Source: Acetobacter indonesiensis (GTDB taxonomy: Bacteria > Pseudomonadota > Alphaproteobacteria > Acetobacterales > Acetobacteraceae). Taken from it: DNA of 64,000 nucleotides. How positions within the stretch are numbered: the stretch's first letter is position 1; the number at the start of each line of letters is the position of its first letter. The position numbers and the translations under genes are program-made. Location of the stretch: positions 62,001-126,000 of the forward strand of contig NZ_BAMW01000007.1 in the NCBI RefSeq assembly GCF_000963945.1. Direction: 5' to 3'. Positions 28,503 through 37,396 of the stretch are shown piece by piece. Below the pieces are notes generated by a model. It ran no database searches and was not told the origin of the DNA. It saw nothing but the letters and a program-made list of their open reading frames with translations.

Positions 28503-29746
28503 GACCGCACCATGCTGTCTGTTGTTTCAAACGCATCTTTTTCGCAAGAATTAACTTCAACCAGAGGGCGGTTCTGGGAAAAGCTTAAGCCCATAGTCAG
28601 CAGGAAGCACAATACGGACGCCCCAAGCAGGCCGCCGCTCCACATCCGGCACACGGCAGGCAAAGACGGAATAGCAAGCACCGTCCCCGCGACCATGCAG
28701 ACAAACTGCGCTGTGGCCAGCGACGTCGGATACCAACGGCCACAGCCCTCACCCCGCCAGAGATACAGGCCACAGAATACGGCATAAAGCGTTCCGACCT
28801 GTAACGCGGAATGCAGACCATCGCCCTGCATGAACTGGCTGACCCAGCCGGAAGACACTACGGCCAGAAAACCAAGCCCCCAGAGCATAGGCGTTCTGAC
28901 AGTCAGATTGGCGCGCCATGTGCCTGCCATCCACAGCGCGGCCAGAAGAACAGATGCCAACGTCGCAGCACTGAGAATAAGAGACTGTGCGGAGAAAAAA
29001 GCTGTCTGCGCTGCAACGCCTAACAAACCATGAGCAAAAACGCTTTTTACCCAAAGCGTTGTCCCTGCCGCAGCAGTCAGACTCATAATCGCGGCAACCG
29101 GAAAAGTGGGGAACCGTGCGACTTTGGCACCTGTTTCAAAAACCACGCCAAAGCCAGCCAGCAGCGTCACCAGAGTAATCGGCTCGACAAACCCTGTCAG
29201 CATTTCAGGGGAGAATGCTCCGCCAGTCTTAATCTGATGGCTAACAACAGCACCCAACACAGGGACCGTTACCAGCACAACAGCAGAAGCCAGCATTTCA
29301 CCCCAGACCAAGGGAGAAAACGGCGCGCGTGCCTCACCATCTGCACGGCTGTCAAAAATGGTCGCCAGAATGACCATGACTGCCATTAAGGTGCCGCAAC
29401 ACCAGACCAGCGTGGCCGCATTTTGCCAAGGAGAGGCCACCATCAGCACACCAGAGGCTGAAACACAGGCCAAGGAAAGTTTGTTAAGACCCGGAAGAAC
29501 CGTGCCATCCCGCTTCAACGCGCGCGGTAACCAGAGTGTGCCAAATCCACACACCAAAGCAGGCACGACAACAAAAAGCAGCATCAGGGCGCTATGCACG
29601 CGGTCAATACCGGCCCAGAATCCAGCATGCGGCAAAAGACCAAGTTGCTGTAACGCTGAACCGCCACCGCCTAGCAATCCAGCCAAAGCCGCAACCAGCA
29701 GGTAACCTGCCCCTACACCATCAACCGATGCAGTACGCCGTACCAT
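28499..29746 (-). CDS. Degenerate heme-copper-oxidase subunit I-like membrane protein
   Basis: A 415-residue polytopic protein with about 11-12 hydrophobic helices, clearly homologous to oxidase subunit I: HSALMLLFVVVPALVCGFG (compare HGxxMxFFxxxPALxGGFG), VRTPMLWGLGFL (compare TPMLWALGF) and YAVFCGLYLW...GRWYP (compare FxIFxGxYxW...GRxYP). His51 and His312 align with the two low-spin heme a ligands. The high-spin/CuB centre is lost: HPEVY is replaced by a segment with Glu188 and no Tyr, the HH pair is H239-G240, and the heme a3 histidine is Gly310. The start at 29746 follows AAGGA seven bases upstream. It is coupled to ctaB (ATGA). Function unknown; assembly or heme-binding roles are inferred. 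Confidence 0.75.
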   Translation of the reverse strand: MVRRTASVDGVGAGYLLVAALAGLLGGGGSALQQLGLLPHAGFWAGIDRVHSALMLLFVVVPALVCGFGTLWLPRALKRDGTVLPGLNKLSLACVSASGVLMVASPWQNAATLVWCCGTLMAVMVILATIFDSRADGEARAPFSPLVWGEMLASAVVLVTVPVLGAVVSHQIKTGGAFSPEMLTGFVEPITLVTLLAGFGVVFETGAKVARFPTFPVAAIMSLTAAAGTTLWVKSVFAHGLLGVAAQTAFFSAQSLILSAATLASVLLAALWMAGTWRANLTVRTPMLWGLGFLAVVSSGWVSQFMQGDGLHSALQVGTLYAVFCGLYLWRGEGCGRWYPTSLATAQFVCMVAGTVLAIPSLPAVCRMWSGGLLGASVLCFLLTMGLSFSQNRPLVEVNSCEKDAFETTDSMVRS

Positions 29747-29949
29747 GCTGTTTTCCTTATACTGGTCTTGTTCCGCACAAGCAGATGCCATGTTTCGCAC
29801 CCCACGCCCTGACAGATGTGTGTTGGGTTACGACACGCGCACCCTGAAAGCCTCTTCTATAGCGGCTTTGCCTTAAGTAAACGACCCATTTAGCTGCGCA
29901 TGCTTATCGCCCCTGCCCTGTGCAGAAAGGCGATCAGCAGCAAAAAATC

Positions 29950-30675
29950 TTAGAGATTATCAAGCGTGACGAGCGTGAAAAGCCCCGCTGGCGGCACCGG
30001 CTGCTGACGCGCCCGCACCAGATCTTCCGGAGGCAGAAGAGATTCCATCGCAAAATCAGGATGCCAACCCAGCGACCGTGAGGCACGTGCCATGCCACGC
30101 TCAACAGCACCACGCACACCGCCTGGGGCCAGAAAGTGATTCACGAACAGAATGTGACCGCCCGGCTTTACCACGCGTTTGAGTTCACGCAGCAGTTTCC
30201 GCGGGTGCGGCACAACGGACGCCACAAACATGGCCACAGCAATATCAAAGGAGTTGTCCTCGAACGAGGTCTCTTCCGCGTCCATCTCCAGCAGGGCTTT
30301 AACATTTGTCAGGTGCTCTCTCTGCACCCGTTCACGCGCACGGGCCAGCATATCACCAGACAAATCGATGCCCGTAATCTGCTTGTCCTTGCGATAATGT
30401 GGAAGGGCAAGGCCTGTTCCCACACCCACTTCAAGCACATCTGTGCCGGACAATGCGTTGACGGCTTCAACCGCACGACGGCGGCCGAACCCTGAAACGC
30501 CACCAAACACGGTGTCATACACACCTGCCCACCGGCGGTAAGCGACCTTTACGGCCTCGGCATCCAACGCTGAACGCGAAGGTGCCGGATCTTCACCCTG
30601 ACCGGGCGAGCATTTGTGGAGAACGTCACTCATAGGTTCTCTCTGCCCGCTGGCGGCAATTTCTTCAAGAGCCAC
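29950..30675 (-). CDS. pmtA: Phosphatidylethanolamine N-methyltransferase (PmtA-type)
   Basis: SAM-dependent methyltransferase (241 residues) that converts phosphatidylethanolamine to phosphatidylcholine, a lipid abundant in acetic acid bacteria. Motif I is DVLEVGVGTGLALPHY, motif II TGIDLSGDMLARARERV, and the middle AYRRWAGVYDTVFGGVSGFGRR is typical of the alphaproteobacterial Pmt group. The GTG at 30675 has GAGGAAG upstream; the ATG at 30633 (MSDVLHKCSPG) is an alternative start. It stands alone, divergent from a small membrane protein gene. Confidence 0.85.
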   Translation of the reverse strand: MALEEIAASGQREPMSDVLHKCSPGQGEDPAPSRSALDAEAVKVAYRRWAGVYDTVFGGVSGFGRRRAVEAVNALSGTDVLEVGVGTGLALPHYRKDKQITGIDLSGDMLARARERVQREHLTNVKALLEMDAEETSFEDNSFDIAVAMFVASVVPHPRKLLRELKRVVKPGGHILFVNHFLAPGGVRGAVERGMARASRSLGWHPDFAMESLLPPEDLVRARQQPVPPAGLFTLVTLDNL

Positions 30676-30786
30676 AACGCATCTTCCTCTTCTTTAAAAC
30701 CCAGTGTGCCTTAAAAGCGCCCTTGTGTCAGTGCTCATTGTTCTTTTACCTTCCGCACCATTCAATCACGTCAAAGATAAAGAGAC

Positions 30787-31005
30787 ATGCTGGAATTGCT
30801 TCTTGCCCTACTTAGCCTGATTATCTGGTCCTCTCTGATCATTTATTTTTTTCGCGACCCGATCTTCACGTGGCTGGATAACCGCTTCGGCAAGGACACC
30901 CCACCTCCTCCGTTGGACGAAGGGGAAGCCGAACAAATGGATCAGGCATTTTCCGACTCTTTCATGGGCAAACATTCCCCATCAGAGCAACGTAAAGACA
31001 CCTGA
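30787..31005 (+). CDS. Small single-pass membrane protein
   Basis: A 72-residue protein: an N-terminal hydrophobic helix (LELLLALLSLIIWSSLIIYFF), then FRDPIFTWLDNRFGKD, a proline run and an acidic tail. No family recognised. It may be a membrane-anchored accessory protein. The ATG follows an AAAGAG Shine-Dalgarno-like stretch. It ends 12 bp before the gshB stop on the other strand, so the two converge. Confidence 0.6.
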   Translation: MLELLLALLSLIIWSSLIIYFFRDPIFTWLDNRFGKDTPPPPLDEGEAEQMDQAFSDSFMGKHSPSEQRKDT

Positions 31006-31017
31006 TCCTTTGCCCGA

Positions 31018-32010
31018 TCAGGCTTTCAGCTTGTTTTCAATACAATCCCAGATTGCGGCCGCACCATTGACGCCGTCGAACCGTTCCAGTTCCTGCAAGC
31101 CCGTTGGGGATGTGACGTTGATTTCAGTCAAATAATCACCAATCACGTCTATCCCCACAAAAATAAGGCCATGCTCCTTTAAGAAAGGACCTATGGCTTC
31201 ACAGATTTCTTTATCCCGCTCAGTCAATGCGACTTTACGGGCCACGCCCCCAACATGCATGTTTGATCGATGGTCATCCCCGGTCGGGACACGATTGATC
31301 GCCCCCACAGGCACGCCATCAACCAGAATAATCCGCTTGTCACCCTTCTTCACGGCGGGCTCATAACGCTGAATCATCAAGGGTTCGCGTGAGCGTGCAA
31401 AATGCATTTCAAGCAGTGCATTCAGGTTCTGATCATCTTCCTTGATGCGGAAGATCCCGCTGCCGCCATTCCCAAACAAGGGTTTGACAATAATGTCTTT
31501 CCACTGCGTCCGGAATGCGCGGATCTGTTCAACATCCCACGTCACCAGCGTAGGGGGCATCAGATGCGGGAAATGCGTAACCAGCAGCTTTTCCGGTGAA
31601 TCGCGCACCCAGCGCGGGTCATTCACCACAAGCGCCTTGTTCGGGCCAACACCATGAACGTGGTCGAGCAGATGGGTCGCGGTAATATAGGCCATGTCAA
31701 ATGGGGGATCCTGACGCATCAGCACCACATCCATCTCCCCAAGCGAACGACGAGAAGCCTCGCCAAAGGTCGCGTGGTTACCTTTTTCACGCTGCACCGT
31801 GACGGGGCGCAGAGACGCACTGACCTGCGTGCTGACTTTACCACCGGGGGATGTTGTTCCCTCACCCAATGCCAGAGACGGCACCTCATAAACAAATAAT
31901 TTATGGCCGCGTGACTGCGCTTCCAGCATCAGGGCAAAAGTGGAATCGCCGTTAATATCAACATGCTCCAGAGGATCCATCTGGACAGCCACATTTAATG
32001 GAGACGACAT
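31018..32010 (-). CDS. gshB: Glutathione synthetase
   Basis: ATP-grasp ligase that joins gamma-glutamylcysteine and glycine. 330 residues, close to the E. coli length (316). The N-terminus [30 protein letters not shown] is family-typical; later motifs are [34 protein letters not shown] and the late [12 protein letters not shown] segment. The start at 32010 (MSSPLNVAV) is chosen because the upstream extension has no family similarity. The gene stands alone; gshA is not nearby. Confidence 0.95.
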   Translation of the reverse strand: MSSPLNVAVQMDPLEHVDINGDSTFALMLEAQSRGHKLFVYEVPSLALGEGTTSPGGKVSTQVSASLRPVTVQREKGNHATFGEASRRSLGEMDVVLMRQDPPFDMAYITATHLLDHVHGVGPNKALVVNDPRWVRDSPEKLLVTHFPHLMPPTLVTWDVEQIRAFRTQWKDIIVKPLFGNGGSGIFRIKEDDQNLNALLEMHFARSREPLMIQRYEPAVKKGDKRIILVDGVPVGAINRVPTGDDHRSNMHVGGVARKVALTERDKEICEAIGPFLKEHGLIFVGIDVIGDYLTEINVTSPTGLQELERFDGVNGAAAIWDCIENKLKA

Positions 32011-32096
32011 ACGCACCCGCTTTCTCTTACTCGTGAACCTGTTTTGTGTAGCGTATCCCTGTTCTGCGCTTGTGTGCAAACCAGCGATTTGACCTT

Positions 32097-33572
32097 CTAA
32101 GAACGACGAGGCAGCAGAGCGCTGTCTGGCATATGCCCTGACAGGTCACACCGCAGTCGCACATGGAACACGGCATATGTCTCCGCCACCATGCCTCGGC
32201 GCACGCGCGCAATGTCGGGCTCCTGGGCTAGAACGTCGAAGAAAGCGGGGTCCGGGACGTCTCGGCGCCTGTGGCTTCTGATGAGATAGGCCTCGCCGCA
32301 TGTCGCATGAGCCAGAGCAAACAGCGCCCAGCGCGGCTCAACCGCAATTACTTGTCTCTGTGCTGGCATATAGAATGCCAGTTCTGCACCCAGACCATAT
32401 TCATCCACCACAACAGCGGACTCGGCTGGCACTCTGGCCGCAACCTGTTGCCCAAACTCCGACCACCCACCCATCTGCCGCAACGTCATATCTACATGCG
32501 GAGAAAGGCGTGCCGGTGACGCCACGGCCTGCACCATGATAACGGCCACCAGAGTCATGCCAAACAGACTGGCGGCTTTCCACCCTTTCCACGCAGGCAG
32601 AGAAGCTGCCACAGACAATGCTGGATAAATCACAACCGGCCAGTTTGCCTGAACGCGGGCACCAATCGCGTGCTGCAAAAACACGGTAAGCGGCAGCAGA
32701 ATCATACACAGAAGCAGGCGCGAAAACGCATCTTTCTGCCGCCACAACAGAACGCTTCCGGCCACAAAAAACACAAACACCCCGGGGGAGGCCAGCCCGA
32801 TTTGGCCGCCTAACAATTCCGTAAAATACGTGACCATTTTTGCCGGGTGCCAATCACCTGTACGGCCACCCTGTTTAAGGAAACTGGCCCAACCATGGGT
32901 TGCATTCCACCATACGACGGGGATTACACAAAGGGCGGCAATGCCCGCCGCAATCCACGGCCAGATGGTTTTCAGCCACGCACGCCCTGCCGGTGTGACC
33001 ACAAGCCAGAGCCCCAAACCTGCAACCGGCAGCAGGGCAGTATATTTGCTGTCAAACCCCAGCCCGGCACTAAATCCAATCGCCAGCCACCACACCCCTT
33101 TTCCTGTGCAACACAGTTGAGCTAGGGCCCAGAGCATCATCGCCATAAAAAAAAGAAGCGGTGTATCGGGTGTCATGAGAAGCGTGCCAACACCGAGGGC
33201 AACCGTGCCATTTAATAAAACAGCGGTCTTTAATCCGGCCTGCGTAGAGGCTGGCCGCCCTTGCGCCTGAAACCAGCCCCGAGCCGCCATGGCGAGAAGC
33301 ACGGTTCCACACGCAGCTGATATCGGCCCCATGAACCGAACACCACACGCGGTATCGCCCAACACGGCCATGCCGATGCGAATAAATACGGCCACCATGG
33401 GAGGGTGATCAAGATACCCAGCAGCCGGTGCTAAAGCCCATACGCGATAATAAGCTTCATCTGGTGTCAGGGGTAAGATCGCCCCCATGACAATCCGCGT
33501 AAGTGTCAGAAGCAGCAAAAATGCTCCACCAATCACCCACGAATGCTGACGAGCCTGCCTAAAGGGAGACAT
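32097..33572 (-). CDS. ArnT/PMT-type glycosyltransferase family 39 membrane enzyme
   Basis: A membrane glycosyltransferase of 491 residues with about ten or more TM helices. The N-terminal loop [31 protein letters not shown] carries the catalytic Asp-Glu pair of lipid-linked-sugar transferases such as ArnT and PMT. It uses a polyprenyl-phosphate sugar and modifies a lipid or protein at the periplasmic face. The start at 33572 ([12 protein letters not shown]) is 8 bp after the end of the upstream GT2 gene, with which it forms a unit: GT2 makes the polyprenyl sugar and this enzyme transfers it. The sugar acceptor is not known. Confidence 0.85.
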   Translation of the reverse strand: MSPFRQARQHSWVIGGAFLLLLTLTRIVMGAILPLTPDEAYYRVWALAPAAGYLDHPPMVAVFIRIGMAVLGDTACGVRFMGPISAACGTVLLAMAARGWFQAQGRPASTQAGLKTAVLLNGTVALGVGTLLMTPDTPLLFFMAMMLWALAQLCCTGKGVWWLAIGFSAGLGFDSKYTALLPVAGLGLWLVVTPAGRAWLKTIWPWIAAGIAALCVIPVVWWNATHGWASFLKQGGRTGDWHPAKMVTYFTELLGGQIGLASPGVFVFFVAGSVLLWRQKDAFSRLLLCMILLPLTVFLQHAIGARVQANWPVVIYPALSVAASLPAWKGWKAASLFGMTLVAVIMVQAVASPARLSPHVDMTLRQMGGWSEFGQQVAARVPAESAVVVDEYGLGAELAFYMPAQRQVIAVEPRWALFALAHATCGEAYLIRSHRRRDVPDPAFFDVLAQEPDIARVRRGMVAETYAVFHVRLRCDLSGHMPDSALLPRRS

Positions 33573-33580
33573 CTGAAAAA

Positions 33581-34702
33581 TCACAACCGCCAGACAATTG
33601 TTGAAGAAACAGCATAGTTCCACACGGCCGCAATCAACGCACCCGCTATGCTGGCCTCAGTCAGCCCCTGTCGATCCACATAGAGCATCTGCGCCACACC
33701 CACATTGGCAATGGCCCCAATGGAGCACACCAGCATAAATACCACTAATCCACGCAGACAGGCCGCACCACGCAAGCGGCGATCTCGGTATGTCAGCGCG
33801 TTATCAAGCCAGAAATTGAGCATCATGGCGACAACGGTACCAATAGCCTGCGCAACTGAAAAATTGGCTCCGGCTATGCTTGCCAGCTTCATGACCACCA
33901 GATTGGTCAGCACACCAATCGCCCCGACCATGCAAAACGCAATAAACCGCAAGGGTAGCCAGCCACGGCAGAGTTTATCCGCCAGTAGCGCCAGAAACTG
34001 GAGCATAACCACAGCATCCAGTTTGCTTTCGCCATCCAGTCTTGGCCTGAACCCGCACGGTATCTCCTGCACCCGCAACGGTGTGGGGGCGGACAACAGC
34101 AGATCGAGAAGGATTTTGAAGCCTGTACCTGACAATCGTGGCGCTATGGCAGCAAATTGCTCCTGCCGAAAAGCGAAGAAGCCACTCATCGGGTCAGTCA
34201 GTTTTACCGGCAAAATCATCTGGGCCAGTTTGATGCCGCCATCAGACAGAGCGTGTCGCCATGCGTTAGCCAGACCGGCATTATCGCCCCCTTCAACATG
34301 ACGACTCCCGACCGCCACATCACAGGCACCACTTTCAACAGCCTCAATCAGCGCGCCCAGACGGGACTCATCGTGCTGAAGGTCTCCGTCCATCACGGCC
34401 ACAATCTGGGCTGATGAGGACAATACCCCTTCGATCACCGCCGAAGACAGACCGCGCCGCCCTATGCGGCACAATCCCCTTACCCGCGCATCCTGTCGTG
34501 CCAGAGCACGCACGGCTTCAGTCGTACCGTCAGGGGAGTTGTCATCAACAAACACAACCTCCCACCGACGCCCTGACAGCGCACGGTCGAGTGCCTGAAC
34601 GAGTGGGGCGACGTTTCTGACTTCATTGTAACAGGGAACAATGACGCTGATATCGGGGCTACCGACAGCCCCACCGTCAAGAGCCGCTGGCTCTGGATTC
34701 AC
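33581..34702 (-). CDS. DPM1-like GT2 glycosyltransferase fused to a GtrA-type membrane domain
   Basis: 373 residues. The N-terminal GT2 domain (about 15-235) has SVIVPCYNE, VVFVDDNSPDGT and MDGDLQHDE, the DxD-like metal site of dolichyl/polyprenyl-phosphate mannosyl- or glucosyltransferases. The C-terminal part (about 245-370) is a four-helix GtrA-like domain (AFCMVGAIGVLTNLV, MMLNFWLDNALTYRDRR). It transfers a sugar to polyprenyl phosphate and the GtrA part may flip it. The start is GTG at 34702, whose GTGA overlaps the upstream Lrp gene's stop by 4 bp. The downstream GT39 gene begins 8 bp later. Confidence 0.9.
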   Translation of the reverse strand: MNPEPAALDGGAVGSPDISVIVPCYNEVRNVAPLVQALDRALSGRRWEVVFVDDNSPDGTTEAVRALARQDARVRGLCRIGRRGLSSAVIEGVLSSSAQIVAVMDGDLQHDESRLGALIEAVESGACDVAVGSRHVEGGDNAGLANAWRHALSDGGIKLAQMILPVKLTDPMSGFFAFRQEQFAAIAPRLSGTGFKILLDLLLSAPTPLRVQEIPCGFRPRLDGESKLDAVVMLQFLALLADKLCRGWLPLRFIAFCMVGAIGVLTNLVVMKLASIAGANFSVAQAIGTVVAMMLNFWLDNALTYRDRRLRGAACLRGLVVFMLVCSIGAIANVGVAQMLYVDRQGLTEASIAGALIAAVWNYAVSSTIVWRL

Positions 34703-35184
34703 CTTTGTGCGCCCTCGGGAACTGTTGCGATAGGAACGCCTGTCCGTTCCAGACTCGTGCGGATGGTCTGCAAGGTCTGGACCCGGATCACATGCGGGCC
34801 TTCCGTCAATTTCCGGGTCAGTTGGTTCTCATGCGCGGCATCGCGTGCAATCAGACGCACCAGAAAATCCCCGCCACCACGGATCATGTGGCATTCCCGC
34901 ACTTCCGGCCACTGGGCCAGTTCCTGCTCGAACGCAGACAGGATGGCTTCCTTCTGACTATCCAGCCCGATCAGCGCAAACAGCGTGATGGGCCAGCCCA
35001 GCATGGCCGCATCTGGTTCAGCATGGTAGCCTTGAATAACACCCAGTTCTTCAAGCCTGCGGACACGCCGCAAACAGGGTGGTGCAGAAATCCCTACACG
35101 GCGCGCCAATTCAACATTGGTCATACGCCCGTCGTCCTGAAGCTCTGCAACAATCCGTAGATCAACAGCGTCGAGTTCTGTCAC
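34699..35184 (-). CDS. Lrp/AsnC family transcriptional regulator
   Basis: A 161-residue protein: N-terminal winged helix (LDAVDLRIVAELQDDGRMTNVELARRVGIS, PPCLRRVRRLEELGVIQGY) and a C-terminal RAM/AsnC ligand domain (ECHMIRGGGDFLVRL). GTG start at 35184. It is coupled by a 4-bp overlap to the GT2 gene and divergent from trxB across about 190 bp. The role of an amino-acid-sensing regulator in this glycosyltransferase operon is unclear; it may regulate the operon or be only a positional neighbour. Confidence 0.92.
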   Translation of the reverse strand: MTELDAVDLRIVAELQDDGRMTNVELARRVGISAPPCLRRVRRLEELGVIQGYHAEPDAAMLGWPITLFALIGLDSQKEAILSAFEQELAQWPEVRECHMIRGGGDFLVRLIARDAAHENQLTRKLTEGPHVIRVQTLQTIRTSLERTGVPIATVPEGAQR

Positions 35185-35376
35185 CTGATGTGTTCCATTT
35201 TACGCTGAAGCCTTTTTCTGAACGATTTGTCCCGTATATGCCACGCGTCTGCATAGGTCGCAAACCCAAGTCGCCTCTTGCCCAAACGCAGCCTACCCGC
35301 CATATCGCCACATTAAGGATAAAGCATCTGCTGCCCGCTACACGCCCCTGCTGTTGACCAGAAAGGCCCGCTGATT

Positions 35377-36330
35377 ATGACCGAAACCATTACAACAGAC
35401 CTGCTTGTTATAGGCGCTGGCCCGGCGGGTTATACGGCTGCCATTTATGCGGCCCGTGCGAATCTTAAACCTGTTCTGGTGGCAGGCCTTCAGCCAGGTG
35501 GTCAGCTTATGATCACGACCGACGTTGAAAACTATCCGGGCTTTGCCGAAGCTGTGCAGGGGCCATGGCTGATGGAACAGATGGCTGCCCAGGCAGAACA
35601 TGTCGGTGCCCGCATCCAGCACGACATTATCACATCCGTTGACTTCACATCCGGCTCCCCGTTCCGCATGGTTGGGGATTCTGGCACGATTTACGTCGCA
35701 CGCTCCGTTATTATTGCAACCGGCGCACAAGCCAAATGGCTGGGACTGCCCAGTGAAAAGCAGCTTCAGGGTGCCGGTGTTTCAGCATGCGCAACCTGTG
35801 ATGGCTTTTTCTATCGGGGCAAGAATGTTGTGGTCGTGGGTGGCGGCAACACCGCGGTTGAAGAAGCATTGTACCTGACGCACCACGCGGCCCACGTCAC
35901 ACTTGTTCATCGGCGTGACAGTCTGCGGGCTGAAAAAATTCTTCAGGATCGCTTTTTTAACAATCCCAAAACCTCAATCGTCTGGAACAGCGTCGTTAGC
36001 GACATTCTGGCCGAAGGTTCCCCTGCTGTTGTGTCTGGCATTACACTTCAGAACACGCAGGACAACACAACCACCACTCTGCCGACTGATGGCGTGTTCA
36101 TTGCCATTGGCCATTCGCCCAATACTGGCATTTTCAAAGACAGCCTGACACTGGATGAAGACGGATACATTCTGACAACACCCGGCACCACACGGACATC
36201 TGTGCCCGGTGTATTTGCCGCTGGTGACGTGCAGGACAAGATTTATCGTCAGGCTGTTACGGCTGCGGGAAGCGGCTGCATGGCCGCGCTGGACGCCGAA
36301 CGCTATCTGGCTGAGACCACACCCGCATAA
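35377..36330 (+). CDS. trxB: Thioredoxin reductase
   Basis: FAD- and NADPH-dependent reductase that reduces thioredoxin. 317 residues. FAD-binding GAGPAGYTAAIYAARA at the N-terminus, the redox disulfide in CATCDGFFYRG (about residues 136-139), NADPH-binding VVGGGNTAVEEALYL, and the C-terminal FAD motif GVFAAGDVQDKIYRQAVTAAGSGCMAA. The ATG at 35377 has an AAAGG about ten bases upstream. The next gene, on the same strand, is a LsrB/VtlR-type regulator, a pairing also known in rhizobia. Confidence 0.97.
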   Translation: MTETITTDLLVIGAGPAGYTAAIYAARANLKPVLVAGLQPGGQLMITTDVENYPGFAEAVQGPWLMEQMAAQAEHVGARIQHDIITSVDFTSGSPFRMVGDSGTIYVARSVIIATGAQAKWLGLPSEKQLQGAGVSACATCDGFFYRGKNVVVVGGGNTAVEEALYLTHHAAHVTLVHRRDSLRAEKILQDRFFNNPKTSIVWNSVVSDILAEGSPAVVSGITLQNTQDNTTTTLPTDGVFIAIGHSPNTGIFKDSLTLDEDGYILTTPGTTRTSVPGVFAAGDVQDKIYRQAVTAAGSGCMAALDAERYLAETTPA

Positions 36331-36381
36331 CAGGTTGTCCCTTGACCACGCCTTACAATTACTGCACGTAATGAAATGAGT

Positions 36382-36397
36382 GGTATGAATTCATACC
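36382..36397. promoter_or_regulatory. Perfect 16-bp palindrome upstream of the LsrB-like gene
   Basis: GGTATGAATTCATACC is a perfect inverted repeat 35 bp upstream of the regulator's GTG start and 51 bp past the trxB stop. The position and symmetry fit a regulator binding site, possibly for autoregulation. Confidence 0.5.
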
Positions 36398-36432
36398 CTT
36401 AATAACTTCATTCAATAGTGCAGGAGGCGTGC

Positions 36433-37314
36433 GTGGACTGGGACAAACTCCGGGTTTTCCATGCTGTAGCCGAAGCCGGTTCCTTTACCCACGCTGGGGA
36501 TGTTCTTAACCTGAGCCAGTCTGCTGTTTCACGGCAGATTTCAGCTCTGGAAGACGTTCTTCAGGTTCCTCTTTTTCACCGCCACGCCCGAGGCCTGATC
36601 CTCACTGAACAGGGCGAGACGCTGCACAAGACGGTGCGTGAAGTCTTTTCAAAACTTGAAATGACACAAACGCTTTTAACCGAAAGCAAGGAAAAGGCCG
36701 CCGGCCGACTACGGGTTACAACCACTACTGGTTTTGGCAGCTGCTGGCTTATGCCGCGACTTCATAAATTTATGGCCGTAAACCCAGATATCGATATCTG
36801 CCTTATTCTGGAAGATAACGATCTCGACCTTGGTATGAGAGAAGCCGACGTTGCCGTGCGTATGCATGCACCACGTCAACCTGACCTTATCCAACGCCAT
36901 CTGGCAGACTTCCACCTGCCGATTTTTGCTGCACCGCTTTACATTGAAAAATACGGGCAGCCAAAAACCCTTGAAGATATCGCCAACCATCAACTGGTTC
37001 TGTTTGGTGAACACCACCCACCGGTGGCGCACATCAACTGGCTGGCTGAAGCCGGCGGTCGAAACGGCGCGAAGCAGCAGGCCCGGCTTGAGGTCAACAG
37101 CATGGCCGCCATGGCATCTGCTATTGCATCGGGGCTGGGCATTGGGTCCATCCCAACCTACGCCGCCAAGGAATTTCCTGATCTGGTGCAGATTTTGCCG
37201 GAAGTTTCTACCCCGACTGTCGATGCCTACTTTGTTTACCCGGAAGAACTACGCAGTTCCAAACGCGTAGCCGTATTCCGTGACTTCCTGATGAGTGAGT
37301 TGGGAATCCGCTAA
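36433..37314 (+). CDS. lsrB: LysR-family regulator, LsrB/VtlR-like
   Basis: A 293-residue LysR regulator. The N-terminus MDWDKLRVFHAVAEAGSFTHAG...LSQSAVSRQISALE is the LsrB/VtlR pattern of alphaproteobacteria; a LysR substrate-binding domain follows (about 92-290). In Sinorhizobium lsrB lies next to trxB and controls redox and envelope genes, which supports the assignment here. The start is GTG at 36433, with AGGAGG at 36422-36427 and five-base spacing; an earlier in-frame GTG at 36418 lacks this. A palindrome lies upstream. It converges on the manC-type gene across a shared terminator. Confidence 0.85.
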   Translation: MDWDKLRVFHAVAEAGSFTHAGDVLNLSQSAVSRQISALEDVLQVPLFHRHARGLILTEQGETLHKTVREVFSKLEMTQTLLTESKEKAAGRLRVTTTTGFGSCWLMPRLHKFMAVNPDIDICLILEDNDLDLGMREADVAVRMHAPRQPDLIQRHLADFHLPIFAAPLYIEKYGQPKTLEDIANHQLVLFGEHHPPVAHINWLAEAGGRNGAKQQARLEVNSMAAMASAIASGLGIGSIPTYAAKEFPDLVQILPEVSTPTVDAYFVYPEELRSSKRVAVFRDFLMSELGIR

Positions 37315-37342
37315 ACGCGTTTTCTCTGATTCGGTTTCACTA

Positions 37343-37373
37343 CAAAAAAGCTCTCCTTTCGGAGAGCTTTTTT
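37343..37373. terminator. Bidirectional intrinsic terminator
   Basis: A perfect 8-bp stem (agctctcc / ggagagct) with a four-base loop, A-run upstream and T-run downstream, between the convergent lsrB-like gene and the mannose-1-phosphate guanylyltransferase gene. Confidence 0.88.
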
Positions 37374-37396
37374 GGTATTTGCTCACGTTTTATTTA

